This document shows, piece after piece, positions 12,024-23,778 of a stretch of DNA of 64,000 bases. Below the pieces are notes generated by a model. The model did not search any database and was not told the DNA's origin. It was given only the letters and a program-made list of their open reading frames with translations. The number at the start of each line of letters is the position of its first letter. Within the stretch, counting starts at the first letter, position 1. The stretch comes from Siphonodentalium dalli. Lineage: Eukaryota; Mollusca; Scaphopoda; Gadilida; Siphonodentaliidae. A program made the position numbers and the translations under genes. The DNA is taken from positions 68,603,675-68,667,674 of the forward strand of contig CP136065.1 of NCBI GenBank assembly GCA_032622095.1. The letters are read 5' to 3'.

Positions 12024-14534
12024 TCAACGATGAACCACCCCTGGTCATGTGGTCCTGTAGAAGTGCTATGATGTTGGTGCATGGGTCGTGCTGTTTTGCT
12101 ATGATGCGGTTAGTACAAAGCGATGCTGGTGACCGCGTGCGCGTTCTGCCTCGTGTTTACATCGAAACTACGCAATTACAACACGGTGTAAACATTCTGA
12201 TGATCACACATGAATGCACTAAAACCTCCGGTATACATACATTCTGCAACTCCGCGGACGACTTGAGAATGACGTTCTTTGGTGAGTATTAACCTTATAG
12301 TTATTGTTGCACCCAAAAAAAAAAACAAGTTTTGTCGCGGTACATGACTGAAATCATCTCAGATGAATGGAATGCTGATTTTAAAAACAAAGACACACAT
12401 TCATTCAAAAGATATATAGCGTACGCTTGAAACAAGCCCACTTTGGTATTCTAGGGTCCACACTGATGTTGGCGCGGGACCAAGGTGATGTTGGTGAGAA
12501 TCCACACTGATGTTGGTGAAGATCCACTCTGATGTTGTTGAAATATTTTTCTTCCAAAATACTGAACTCAAATCATCAACACAATGATTTGAAACATTAC
12601 GAGGAGCGAAAATACAGTCCACAGGGAAGTCAGAAAGATCTTTAGAATCGAGAATAATGACCCAAATATCACAAATTGGACAATACCGTGACATTGGCTA
12701 CTCATTGCGAGTTACATATTCCTTAATCGGAAACATGCCAACTTGACCAAATAAACGGTGCGGTAGGGTTGATCACCCCAAGTTATGTTAGAAAAACCGA
12801 AAACCGAACCAATATATAGCCCGCGCGGTTGCCACAGAGGTGGCAAAAAGGGCACACATTGCCGTTTCGGTATCAATGGACCGATTTTGATCAAATAAAC
12901 GGTGCAGTGGGTGGCCCACCCCATACTACACTACGAAAACTGAAAACCGCACCCTCTAGCCCGTGTGGTTACCACCAGAGGTGGAAAAAATGGCATCCAT
13001 CGCCGTTTCGGTATTCATGGACCGATTGAGATCAAATTATTGGTGTGGTAGGGTGGCCCACCATATGTTATGTTAGAAAACCGAAAACCGCACCCTTCTA
13101 GCCCGTGCTGTTGCCCTAAATATCGAAACGGCAATGGGTGTTCTTTTTGCCACCTCGTGTGGGAACCACACGGGCTAGAAGGGTGCGGTTTTGGATTTTT
13201 ATAGTATAACTTGGGGTGGGCCACCCTATCGCATGATTTATTTGGTCCAAATTGGTCCATAAATACCGAAACGGCCATGTGTGTCCTTTTTGACACCTGC
13301 TGTGGCAACCACACTGGCTAGAGGGGTGCGGTTTTCAGTTTGTATAGTATAACTTGTGGTAAGCCACCTATACCCTGACGTTTATGTTATCGAAATCGGT
13401 CCATAAATACCGAATTGACAATGTGTGCTATTTTGCCACCTCCTGTGCATGGCAACCACACGGGGTAGAGGGGTGCGGTTTTCGGTTTTCATAGTATAAC
13501 TTGGTGTGCGCCACCCTACCGCACCGTTTATTTTGTCAAAATCGGTCAATAAATACCGAAACGTCAATAGGTGTCCATTTTGCCAGCTCCCGTGTCAACC
13601 GCATGGGCTAGATGGGTGCGATTTTCGGTTTTTCTGGCATTACTTGAGGTGGGCTTCCCTATACCGCACAGTTTATTTGGATGACAATCGGTCCATAAAT
13701 GTCCGAACGGCAATGTGTGCCCTTCTTGCCACCTCATGTGGCAACCGTACTGACTAGAGGGGTGCGGTTTTCGGTTTTTACAGTATAATTTGTAGTGGGC
13801 CACCCTACTGCGCCGTTTATTTGGTCAAAATTGGTCCAATTACACCATAGTACGGCGTTCTTACGCTCTATACACATGCAATACACTTTAGCGTGAAGAA
13901 GGACATTCGATGAGTAGAGATGTGTAATACGTTGTTAAATGTTTGTCACACGGCCTTGAGATGGGCATAATTAACCTATATCGCGACCGAAACTATGTCA
14001 TGGTGGTTCACAAACAACATCATTTTGTACCCCCACCAACATCGGTTTGTATATTTAACAGCTTCAGCGCGGATCCCCAACGACATCGCTTTGGACCCAT
14101 CAATTTATTTGTCACCTGCTTGTGCCGGATATATGCCATGTCCAAACGCTTATCACTGCCTAAAGCCTTCAATATACTTGTTTGTACCTCTCTACATGTC
14201 CTGTTTATAATTTTTTCATATTAGATTGATATAAATGGCGAAATAACAGAAATGTCACACATTTTGTTAAAATGACCGCATGTGTCTTCTAATTCCAATT
14301 TAAGCCAACAACAACTTTAGTGTGATTGCAGAAGTATTGCCGCAGACGATTGCACCACTTGAATCAACAACACTCCATTTGAAATTACTCAAATTACGTC
14401 CAAACGCTCGATGTGAGTTTTGAAATATCACGCGGTCACCAGCATCGCTTTGTACTAACCGCGTCATATCAAAACAGCAGGACCCACCAACATCATAGCA
14501 CTTCTGCAGGACCACTTGACCAGGGTGTGAACGG
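12024..14534. mobile_element. 2.5-kb foldback element, right-arm copy
   Basis: Mirror of 3,449-5,929. Terminal inverted repeats lie at about 12,040-12,150 and 14,420-14,527. The head-to-head ~145-bp array is at about 12,735-13,850, with the orientation switch near 13,110. One small copy difference is CTGGTCATGTGG here against CTGGTCAAGTGG in the left arm. It is absent at the equivalent junction 39,700/39,701 of block B. Confidence 0.7.
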
Positions 14535-17500
14535 TACCCACCAGTGACTTTTTCCAGAAATGAACGATTTTGGTAATGCGAGCCCTGCGGCCATGTCCTA
14601 ACCTATTTGCCCACATTGTTGGTGTTAAAATTACTACATCATACCATATTTCTACCTGATATGCAAAAAAATGTTGGTTAATTTAGATGTTCCTGCTATT
14701 TGGAGCCGTAATAATTATCCTTTGTCTTTCGTTGTGCGAAAGATGTCTATTGGCATTTAAGTCTCAGTTACCATGTGCGGGGTCATTGACGTAATATGCA
14801 CTGTTATACACTCTCTGCATATGTCTCAATTGATATTATATAATCACAAAAAATGGGCGCACATAATACGACTCATAAGAGTAGATATTAATGTCGCTGT
14901 TGGATACAGTTTGATTACTCTGGCCTGTGTCACAGGTGTGTAACCTGATTCGACTCCTGGATCTATCTATCTATCCATTTATCTGGATCAGTTATTCGTT
15001 CGGGATATAATCTTAATTACTGGGTGTCAAGGTGTGTAACTTCATTCGACCCTTGGATCAGATATCCGTTCGGAATCCAATATTGGGTACGTCTATATTT
15101 TTGATTGGAGGACCATTCATTGAACACGCTTACACTTATATTTATTTGATTGCATTTGTTGTACTTCCATTGGTGGCTATATAAGGCGAATCGTACAACC
15201 GTTGACGATAACATAACACTTTAATCCACGTAAAGGGGATCTAACCGTGATGATAAACTAAGGCGTGTAAACGGAGTGGGGGGTTAACGTCCGCTTCCCG
15301 GGACGAAGTCATCGTCGGGGATCTAGCTTTCTCGCATAACAGCAATACGCACACGATTAGATAGATTTAATTTAATTTAATTCTTTATTTATTTAATGAG
15401 GATTGGCCACAGCCCCTGGCCACTCGGGCTTCTCCTCGAACATAATAATGGCGAAAACATTGACAATGAAACAAACAAAAGAAAAATATAAACAAATAGT
15501 GGAGGATATAGGATATAGAAAGATGGTAGAGAAAGAAAGTAAAGAATATAGTATGGCTTTTAATAGACTGCGCATTTGGTGACTATCGAATTTACTAATG
15601 GTAAAATGTATGGTTGTTTGGGCAATTTAGTTCGGAAGTATATATAATTTAGGGACTATTTATTCTTAGATATTCGTTAATATAGTCGAATACAAAGTCA
15701 AATAACTTGGAGTTTTCAGTCACATTTAAGTCGGGAGATCCATTCATAGTAATTTAATTGTGTATATAGGACATATGTCAACAAAGTTTTCAAATTTAAT
15801 TTTCGGGCAAATAATTTTCCGACTTGTTGATAGAGCTTAATCCGAGCAGCAGAATAAGTACCCAACAAAGCCCGACCACCCAATAGGAGAATGTGACTTG
15901 TGTGTGACCAAAGTTGATCACTTGTGGTGTTATAAATTATTTCACACAGATATCCGTTTTAATCAAAATAAGTTCTATATACAGTTATAACGCTTTCGAT
16001 TAACTCAGGTTACTCATTTCGAAATATAATCCTCACCTCGATTGGCACCTGTCACTGCTAATGAATAGCAATCGCTATATAATTGTGAACCCTTATTAAG
16101 TATATTTCGCTATCTAATTGTAAGCGTATTATGTGCTCGTAACTGTACCAACAAAATAACATAACATATTAATATTTTATCTCCCATAAAGACACTGAGT
16201 TAAAGGTACTCAATCCGATCAGACGCTCCTAAATTACTATTCTTTGGCTTCGGGGGTAAAAAATATTTGATTCGAGTGATTAGATATCGATGTTTGAAGT
16301 TTGCTATTTCTATTGTTTGTGGACCAGAAGCACGTGGTCAAACGGACGAAGGTGCAGATGAAGATGGATAACTCTAAAATCAAGTGGTTATTATTACCAC
16401 TATATTTTATAGTTATCCATCATCGATATCTAATCACTCTGAATCACACCCATATTGTATTATTAGTATTAGTATAGAACCTCGATCGTTGTGTTGTACT
16501 TAATGCGAGGTCTAATACCTCGATTTCAGGATTTCCATGACCTAGCTATTGCATGCACGTGGATTGAAATTTCTCTGAATGTATTAAATAATTGACAAAA
16601 ATTCGTAATTTGTATGTAATTAAAGTAAACATTATAAATAAGACATCTTAAACAGGTATGGGTGAACGTTAACCACCTATCGATCTATAATAGCCCGATC
16701 GGGCTAAAATAGCCCGATCGGTCTTTCACCTCGAGTGAAAGTGCTTATTTCGTCAAAGTATGTCTATATAGAGTTATCACCCTTCCGATTAACTCGGGAT
16801 ACTTATTTCGAAATGTAATCCTAACATCGAGTATCAACTGTTACTGCGTTTGAATGTCAACCACTATCTAATCATGAACCCCGAATTTCTCTATTTAACT
16901 ACGTGCGTATATTAGGTGTCCAATGCAACGCCACCACCAACGCACAACGAACCCAACCCAACGGACTCATATAAACACTCCTTGATCCTTAAGTGGGTTA
17001 ATTTTCATATTATTAGTAATGAGAACAAATAACTCGTTCGTGAATTAATGATATTTATTTCTAAAACGTTCAAAAGATGGTACATGTAATGACAAACAAG
17101 TGTGGACCAGCCACGCGTTAATTAACATGAGACAAAACATAATTACGCATGCATCAGACCAGAGTCATATTGTCATAGACAAATGTTCAACTTTCAAGTT
17201 AGTAATACAAAAATAAAAAACAGGTCAAGCACATCCTGATTTCAACTATCGCAGTTATATTAAACTATTATAGTTGAAGTTGAGGGTGATAAATCCACTA
17301 TTTCCCAGGGAAACTTTTGGATCGGACATCCAGTACAGCCAAATTGCACTCTCAGAAATTATACTGCAAATGAACACTCTCCAGATAAAATTCGTATAGA
17401 AAACCATATATATATATATGTAAATATGCTGTTTGCGCCTGCTTACTTTAGATAATAAACGACACAAGGGTGCATTTGTAAATCCAATTAACATCACCAA

Positions 17501-17862
17501 CCAGTCGCCCTTCGTGATCATATTTAGATCTTGTCACTATCGTTTTAGGCGATAAGTGAGACAGGATTCACTGGAAGAATGAACGACTCAACGCAAATTA
17601 TGTATCAATGTGCGCAAAATATCAGCTTTTGATGCCAACAACAAAAAAAACATTATCAAGAATTCATTCGGTCGGTGAAGATTACAGGAGAACGTCAGGT
17701 ATGTATACGTGCATGTATGCTGATGTCTTATTATTATTATTCGATTACCTCTAAAAATGTTTCGGAGTTTCCACCAATCTAAATATAACTGTTATTCATT
17801 ATTTCCACCATGACTCTGGTCCTGACACACGCGTTATGAATCACATTATATATACACGGGAA
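14535..17862. repeat. Non-coding right-arm sequence
   Basis: Mirror of 111-3,448 with no gene. It includes the retroelement tail copy at 15,360-15,600 on the minus strand and, near 16,690-16,725, a short local repeat of TAGCCCGATCGG that forms a small palindrome (CCCGATCGGGC). The function, if any, is unknown. Confidence 0.6.
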
Positions 17863-19402
17863 CTAATCTTCTCGCCAGAATCTTCTTACATGAAAGGCGG
17901 GTCTAACGACATTGGTGGTCTGAACCGGAACAGCTCTCAGGAGGTTAACGCTGTTGAAGGTACTGACTGGTCGAACGAATCTTGGACGTCGAACGAATCT
18001 TGTAGGTCGAACGAATCTTGTATGTCGAACGAATCTTGTTGGTCGAACGAATCGTGTTCCCATGTATGGCATTCTGACCAATGGCTCATCGACATGCCTG
18101 TATCGATCTCCAACGATCGCACCACTGTATGAAGCAGGGGCACCGAATTGTTGACCAAAAGTTGCAGGTTCATCGAATTCGAATTGGTTGCCGGTGTAGA
18201 ACTGACGACCTGAGTCGATGCTGAGCTGGTGATCTGTATAGACGTGTGTAGATGGCATGACGTCTTGAACACCCGAGCTTGGATATCCCGTATGACTGAC
18301 TAAAACCGATCTGCTATCTGCATGGCATACTGAAATAATATATATATGTGGGAACATTACATGTGTATATATATATGAATATGAGTATTTCCTTTATATC
18401 ACGATGTATGCTTTATGAGAATTACACTACTGATATATTATGTAAGTTTTTTGTTCAACACGTTTGAAGTGTGAACGTTTTGTACCTGTATTATTATTAA
18501 TCACATACAAAGAGTTATTTTTGTTCTGCACCCAATGTCCGTGATATTTTGTTTTATTACATTTGTATACCTGCAGAGCGCGTGTACGTCCAGTTTAAAA
18601 CTACTAATTAACTTTGTTATACTTAGTTAAGATAATAATTGTTTTTAGAGTTTAGCAGTATAGCGAAAAACATTTGTCTTGTACGATATGGGTTAATAAA
18701 TGGGCAGGGCAATTGGAGTTGTTTATCGAACACATGACAGTGAAGGCCAATCAGAGATATGTCTCTTATCCCTAGTGTCACGTGTTCGGTGCTAGTCGTC
18801 ACTTTCCAGCGTACAGCGGTCGGCTCATCAAGTTTCTAAAATATGATATATAATTTACAGTATATTCTTTGTAAAGTTTTTGAAATTACATCATGAAAAT
18901 TTGTTTCTAAGTATGAATTTTGTTTTAGTTACCATATTCATTTTATATGCATCTGTTCGTTGTTATTCTAGTACCATACCGTTTTCTACAAACTTGCGAG
19001 TGTTTGAACGTACTCTTAGTATACACAAGATATAAATAGTTTATAAATGAATAGACCAAATTTCATGTCTTATATGGAAGCTGGCAAGTAATATATTTAA
19101 TTTGAGACCAACCGATATACCAGTTGTTCAAACGCACATTTTCAATTACGTGAGATTTACAAAAGTTGTTAATGGCCTTCATTGTGCGTGTATTTAGCGA
19201 ATTGTCACAGTTTTAGGAGGCGGAGTATTACACACACGAGGCCCCTGTGAATAGCCATAAAGACCAGCCAAGATTTGGCTACTTTCTCCCCCACAATAGT
19301 GGACTACCCCTGAGCAGGTAAAGAGATTCGAAGATTGTACTCACGTTGATCATTTAGTGCCACGAATACACAGGCTACCAACGTTACGAAGAATCGACCC
19401 AT
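17863..19402 (-). CDS. Secreted repeat protein, copy A (two coding exons)
   Basis: Coding exon 1 is 19,345-19,402 (ATG at 19,402-19,400) and encodes MGRFFVTLVACVFVALNDQ, a typical signal peptide. It ends at donor CAAC|GTGAGT. Coding exon 2 is 17,863-18,329, entered at acceptor TTTCAG|TATGCC. The split codon gives L and the frame joins cleanly to a predicted 174 residues ending in RRFWRED. The mature part has a CHADSRSV start, a FGQQFGAPASYSGAIVGDR segment and five near-identical RFVRPT-type heptads (17,968-18,058) rich in Arg and aromatic residues. No enzymatic domain is recognised. Exon positions, splice sites and frame are conserved in the copies at 43,994 and 56,314, which strongly supports a real gene. 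The role may be structural or extracellular, but that is a guess. Compared with the 56-kb paralogue it lacks the long C-terminal tail. Confidence 0.8.
18360..19300. other. Intron between signal exon and main exon, copy A
   Basis: AT-rich intron (18,330-19,344) with no internal gene. It includes an imperfect inverted pair near 18,737-18,815 (CGAACACATGACAGTG with CTAGTGTCACGTGTTCG). It is virtually identical in block B (44,461-45,463). Confidence 0.6.
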
Positions 19403-19416
19403 TTTGTTTCTTTTTT
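19345..19416 (-). other. Signal-peptide exon of copy A
   Basis: Acceptor ATCTCTTTTCAG precedes base 19,416, a 14-base 5'UTR remnant follows, then ATG and 58 coding bases to donor GTGAGT at 19,344-19,339. The same acceptor (TATCTCTTTTCAG) and donor flank the 45.5-kb and 58.2-kb exons. Confidence 0.8.
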
Positions 19417-20313
19417 CTGAAAAGAGATAAAGGCATACATTTTCAAAGCACAAGCTTCTAAAGTTATATGAAGAGTAGAGCAAATTTTTTTTCTGAAAAG
19501 CCATAAAAACATACCGAATTGTTCTGTCATTAAAACAACATATTCGTTCACGGATGGTAAAAGCTAATTGGCGCCTATTTGTGAAATGTATCTTTTTAAT
19601 GAATATAAAAAGCCGCTTGGTCGCCCCCTCCACCGGAAAAAAAGGTGCATTTTGTGCCCGTATTTTTTTAGAAGAGAAAAAATAAATTAAAATTCGGGGA
19701 ACAATCATTGAATTTGCTTCCAACTGTATGATTTAACACACCTAGTTATATTTGATTGCACATCAAAGTAATTTTAAGTATAAAATGTGTATATCGCTCT
19801 TAGAAATTGTTGAACCGGACCAAAATATTAAATCTAGATATTCATGTGATTATCCACAAACAAAATATTAAATCAATCGAATAACGTTAACGCTCAAACA
19901 CCAAATATAAACAATGAACATATTCTGAATTTCTGAGTTAACAAAAACGGGCATGTCGCTAACATTGTTCATAGAATTAAACCCACGTGAGTATCTTATT
20001 CGCAATAGATTTATCAACATGACATACATGTAGCTCTGTCAGTAATTATATTAAAAAGTTATCATTCGGGCAGCAAGTGTTACAGACGGACTGACACCGC
20101 CGCTCATTTATATACCGGTGGTCCCCTGAAAACTTTGTTCAGGCTACAAGAACATCAGACAACAATTATATGCGGAAAGGTACAAACATAATTAGAAATG
20201 ACGTGACAGAAAATAAAACACGATCATATGTGTTATAGTACAGACTGGTGTGAAATTAAATGTATAATTCATAGTTTCCACACTCAATACAATATGATTG
20301 CAATATGACTTAC

Positions 20314-20371
20314 CTTTACCAGTGCAGCACACAACCGAATGCTGCCTTTTGCGTTTCTGTCGGTTATATAT
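20314..20371 (-). promoter_or_regulatory. TATA promoter and short 5'UTR exon of copy A
   Basis: On the minus strand a TATATAA box (20,370-20,364) lies about 50 bases before a splice donor GGTAAAG|GTAAGT (exon end 20,314). The region is conserved in the otherwise diverged 61-kb copy: CACCCTGCATGA upstream of the box, GTGTGCTGCAC in the exon, and CCCCTGTCCAT about 60-70 bases upstream (20,427-20,440). A start site near 20,335-20,340 is inferred from the usual TATA spacing, which makes the first exon only ~25 bases and entirely untranslated. Confidence 0.7.
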
Positions 20372-20379
20372 CGAGGTGT

Positions 20380-21477
20380 TCATGCAGGGTGTGCGTAACA
20401 AGTCAAAAGTATTATTTCATCGCCCGTCCCCTGTCCATTGTATATATGTTATGTCATAACATGACGCATACCTCTGTTTAAACAATAGCGAGTTTGCCAT
20501 TTAAAATTGATACGGGTACGCGTTTTGTAATAGCTAACTACTTTATGGGTAGAATTAAGCACATCGACTGGTAATGTACATGTATGGTGAACCAACTGCA
20601 ACAATACTGTTTTATGATATAGAGCAATTATTATTCGCATTCGCTTTATTGGTCGACGTTATTCTTACCGTTATGGGTTGTTGGAAAATTGCTTTAGATT
20701 AGATGGGCCTCTGGAAAATCATTTGCATTCTTCATGGGACGCGGTGACAGTGGGAAGGGGTTGATGTCTTTGACCTAGTTTGGTAACATTTTCATCAATT
20801 GGATTTCATAAATTATTTCACAGACCGATCGAGTTTTGACTAAAACAGTTGGTATTTTCAGACTGGGAAAATAGGTTATGATGGCTCAAATATTAAATTA
20901 CGTTAGTTTAATTTTTTAACCAATATTCGGTGTAAAAGTGTTGTTTTTAAACCCAGGTCCAAGAATGTCCTACATGTACTTTCAGTCAAGTCAGATATAA
21001 GACCGAATTTGACCCTTATATTAGTTGAGGAATATTTAGTTGAAATTGGGTTGGAGTCTTTCAACAGATCGAAGGGTCGGGCAAGTAAATATTTATGCAA
21101 ACAATTGGGATTTTTTTCTGGATCTAAACCCAGAGGTAGATTAAAAAGTTAAACTTGTTAACGAAAAAGGGTGTTAGTATGGTAGTCTGTTCGTTGTATG
21201 GGTTGAATAAAAAGCGTTTGCTTGACTTCTGTGAGAAACATAGAAAACAGCTGAAATTCGCTCTAACGATGGTAATATTTTGCAGAGTATTTCGTGTCCA
21301 CATCGACCTATATTACCTTCACTACAATATACACCAGTCTTGTGGTTTAAATGCGCCATGTCCCTCCAAATGGTAAAATATCTATTAAAATGAGAAATTA
21401 GTCACCACCCACATCCAATAAAATAACTAAACGGTTGTATTAAAAAGTGTACCACATGTAAACGTCCACGATATAAC
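20380..21477. other. Upstream flank of copy A; nothing recognised
   Basis: About 1.1 kb of AT-rich sequence between the promoter and the palindromic insertion. Small open frames here (for example 21,155-21,376) are preserved in block B only because the blocks are recent duplicates. No domain or splice pattern was recognised. Confidence 0.5.
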
Positions 21478-21483
21478 GATGTC
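21478..21483. other. Target-site duplication GATGTC (left)
   Basis: GATGTC here and again at 31,978-31,983 flank the palindromic element; the empty site in block B (47,576-47,581) has a single GATGTC in identical flanks. Confidence 0.9.
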
Positions 21484-21820
21484 AGAAGAATAGGGGCCTC
21501 GTTACTCTCACATCTAAAAATAGAATCTTTGGGGTCTAAAATTGGTTGTGGGTGTCTCGTTACCTTCACATCTAAAAATAGAATCTTTGGGTCTAAAAAT
21601 TGTTTGAGGGTAAAATTGTTTGAGGGTAAAATTGGTTGTACTAAAATATTCCCAAAATATCAAAACCCAAAAAAAAAATTTCAAAACTTCCAAAAATTAT
21701 TTTTTCCAAAAAATTTCAAAATCCCAAAACTTCAAAAATTTTAAAACCCCAAAATTTCAAAAGAAAAAATTTCAAAACCCCTCAAAATTATTTCTCCAAA
21801 AAAAGTTTAAATAAAAAATT
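21484..21820. repeat. Terminal region of palindromic element (left)
   Basis: After the AGA repeats there is a tandemly duplicated ~62-bp subterminal unit (CATCTAAAAATAGAATCTTT at 21,511 and 21,568). Then comes duplicated TTGTTTGAGGGTAAAA near 21,599-21,630, then an A/C-rich low-complexity tract with CCAAAA/TTCAAAA (21,655-21,815). It is mirrored at 31,640-31,977. Confidence 0.85.
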
Positions 21821-23095
21821 TATAACGAGTTTACGGTTTCTGATAATCTCGATATTAAAAAAATGTCGAATGATAAATTATTTGCGTGTAATATCTTTCG
21901 TTATTTTTTTTGTTCAAATATTTGTCATGAAATTATTAATCGATGTGTATGGACAGTCGCTGTAATGTTGGACATTGTGACCATCGATATGAATGCATAC
22001 ATTCCAGTGTTTTATCGGACGCAGTTCATATAATTGTCATACCTGAAAATAGACACTATTACTTTTACATAAATAATAAAGAGTGTTTATTCTTTACTTC
22101 TCTCTATCCCAGATGAAGTTATTGAGTATATGACAGTCGTGTATTATCATGAATTATTGGAAGTATTCATATTTTGGAAGTTTTGGAAAATGGTAATGTG
22201 AAATTACAACCCTCCAGAATGAATTGTTCGCTGTACACGCAATCACACACGCGACATTGGTCGTGTGTCACACCTTTGCTTTACCAAATGAATTATATTA
22301 TTTCCCCGTTCACAGTTATATGGTATTCAGAAAACATATCGATTTAATGTCTGAACAAAACGGGTTAGTATCAATTAAGGTTGATAAACTGTGTCATTCA
22401 CACGATAATTAGTTAGCCAAAAACATGCATACATATTAAGTCAGGTCGTGAGACACTCAATTATAGAAATTGCTTTGATGACATTGTTATAACAACATTA
22501 CGTAATAACCCCTTATCACTCCAGTCACACTTACGATCATATACCGAAACTACAGGTAGCACCGATGATGTAACATTATATCACTGCTATTGTACCAATG
22601 ATAGGTTCAGACATGTTCCATGTTTAGAAAAATAGATAATCTGCAGGTGTTCACTTGACAAGAGATTTTGTACACTCAATCACAGACCAACGTGATAATA
22701 CCAGCATCAAATTCGATCACCAATAGATTTGACTGTGGAATGTAATGACCTTTAACTTATTTATCGATCTAAAGGGACACTCATTATGAATGAATATTAA
22801 CAATACAAGCGCACGAATGAAGAGCGTTGAACATATACGAAATTACTACACGAATGAATTGAACCTTGAAATTTATATTTCACATCTTACCAACAACAGC
22901 TACAGACATAATCATAGTATTATACTGTCTTGCATGTACACACGCTATGACATCATTAAAGGCGGACAATCCACTCACGGTGTGACAACAGATACGGACA
23001 TAGGCATAGTGTTATACAGTCTTCTATGTACCCACGCTATGACACCATTAACGTACATTGGATGTTAGGTCTATGACTCTTGAGTATGCACCAAT
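21821..23095. repeat. Left arm, non-coding
   Basis: No gene recognised; mirrored at 30,365-31,640. It contains the first copy of a ~240-bp internal repeat (22,800-23,045, start GAATGAAGAGCGTTGAACAT). Partial copies follow at 24,462-24,620 and 24,720-24,980. A ~55-bp segment (about 22,700-22,770) recurs at 24,236-24,298. Confidence 0.7.
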
Positions 23096-23778
23096 CAATG
23101 AGCAAATGAGCAAAAAAATGAGCAAATGAGCAAAAAAATGAGCAAATGAGCAAGAAAATGAGCAAATGAGCAATAAAAATGAGAAAATGAGCAAAAAAAT
23201 GAGCAAATGAGCAAGAAAATGAGCAAATGAGCAAGAAAATGAGCAAATGAGCAAGAAAATGAGCAAAAAATGAGCAAATGAGCAAAAAAAATGAGCAAAT
23301 GAGCAAAAAAATGAGCAAATGAGCAAGAAAATGAGTAAATGAGCAAGAAAATGAGCAAATGAGCAATAAAAATGAGCAAATGAGCAAAAAAATGAGCAAA
23401 TGAGCAAAAAAATTAGCAAATGAGCAAGAAAATGAGCAAATGAGCAATAAAAATGAGCAAATGAGCAAAAAAATGAGCAAGAAAATGAGCAAATGAGCAA
23501 GAAAATGAGCAAATGAGCAATAAAAATGAGCAAATGAGCAAAAAAAATGAGCAAATGAGCAAAAAAATGAGCAAATGAGCAAGAAAATGAGCAAATGAGC
23601 AATAAAAATGAGCAAATGAGCAAAAAAATGAGCAAATGAGCAAGAAAATGAGCAAATGAGCAAGAAAATGAGCAAATGAGCAATAAAAATGAGCAAATAA
23701 GCAAGAAAATGAGCAAATGAGCAAGAAAATGAGCAAAAAAATGAGCAAATGAGCAAAAAAATGAGCAAATGAACAAAA
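23096..23778. repeat. GAGCAAAT minisatellite (left arm)
   Basis: About 680 bp of a ~20-bp unit alternating GAGCAAAT with GAGCAAAAAAAT, GAGCAAGAAAAT or GAGCAATAAAAAT. It is mirrored, with a different array of variants, at 29,688-30,362. All long open frames on the minus strand here are translations of the repeat and not proteins. Confidence 0.95.

Larger units (their letters stand above)
10739..17972 (-). repeat. Right arm of giant inverted repeat 1
   Basis: Reverse complement of 1-7,464, with ~60 extra bases (10,739-10,800) reaching closer to the centre than the left arm does. The same arm is repeated in direct orientation in block B (38,420-44,103). Beyond 17,972 the partner would lie left of the window, so the true arm may be longer. 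Confidence 0.95.

Noticed and set aside
1-17972. Inverted repeat 1 as a pure assembly artefact
   Set aside because: Arms differ by independent indels (LINE remnant at 6,362-6,775, ~120-bp gap, many substitutions), which a duplicated read would not show; raw reads should still be checked.
17836-18132. Plus-strand Ser/Asn/Glu-rich frame with NESC repeats
   Set aside because: It is the antisense shadow of the RFVRPT repeat exon; the minus-strand frame has the splice sites, signal peptide and paralogue support.
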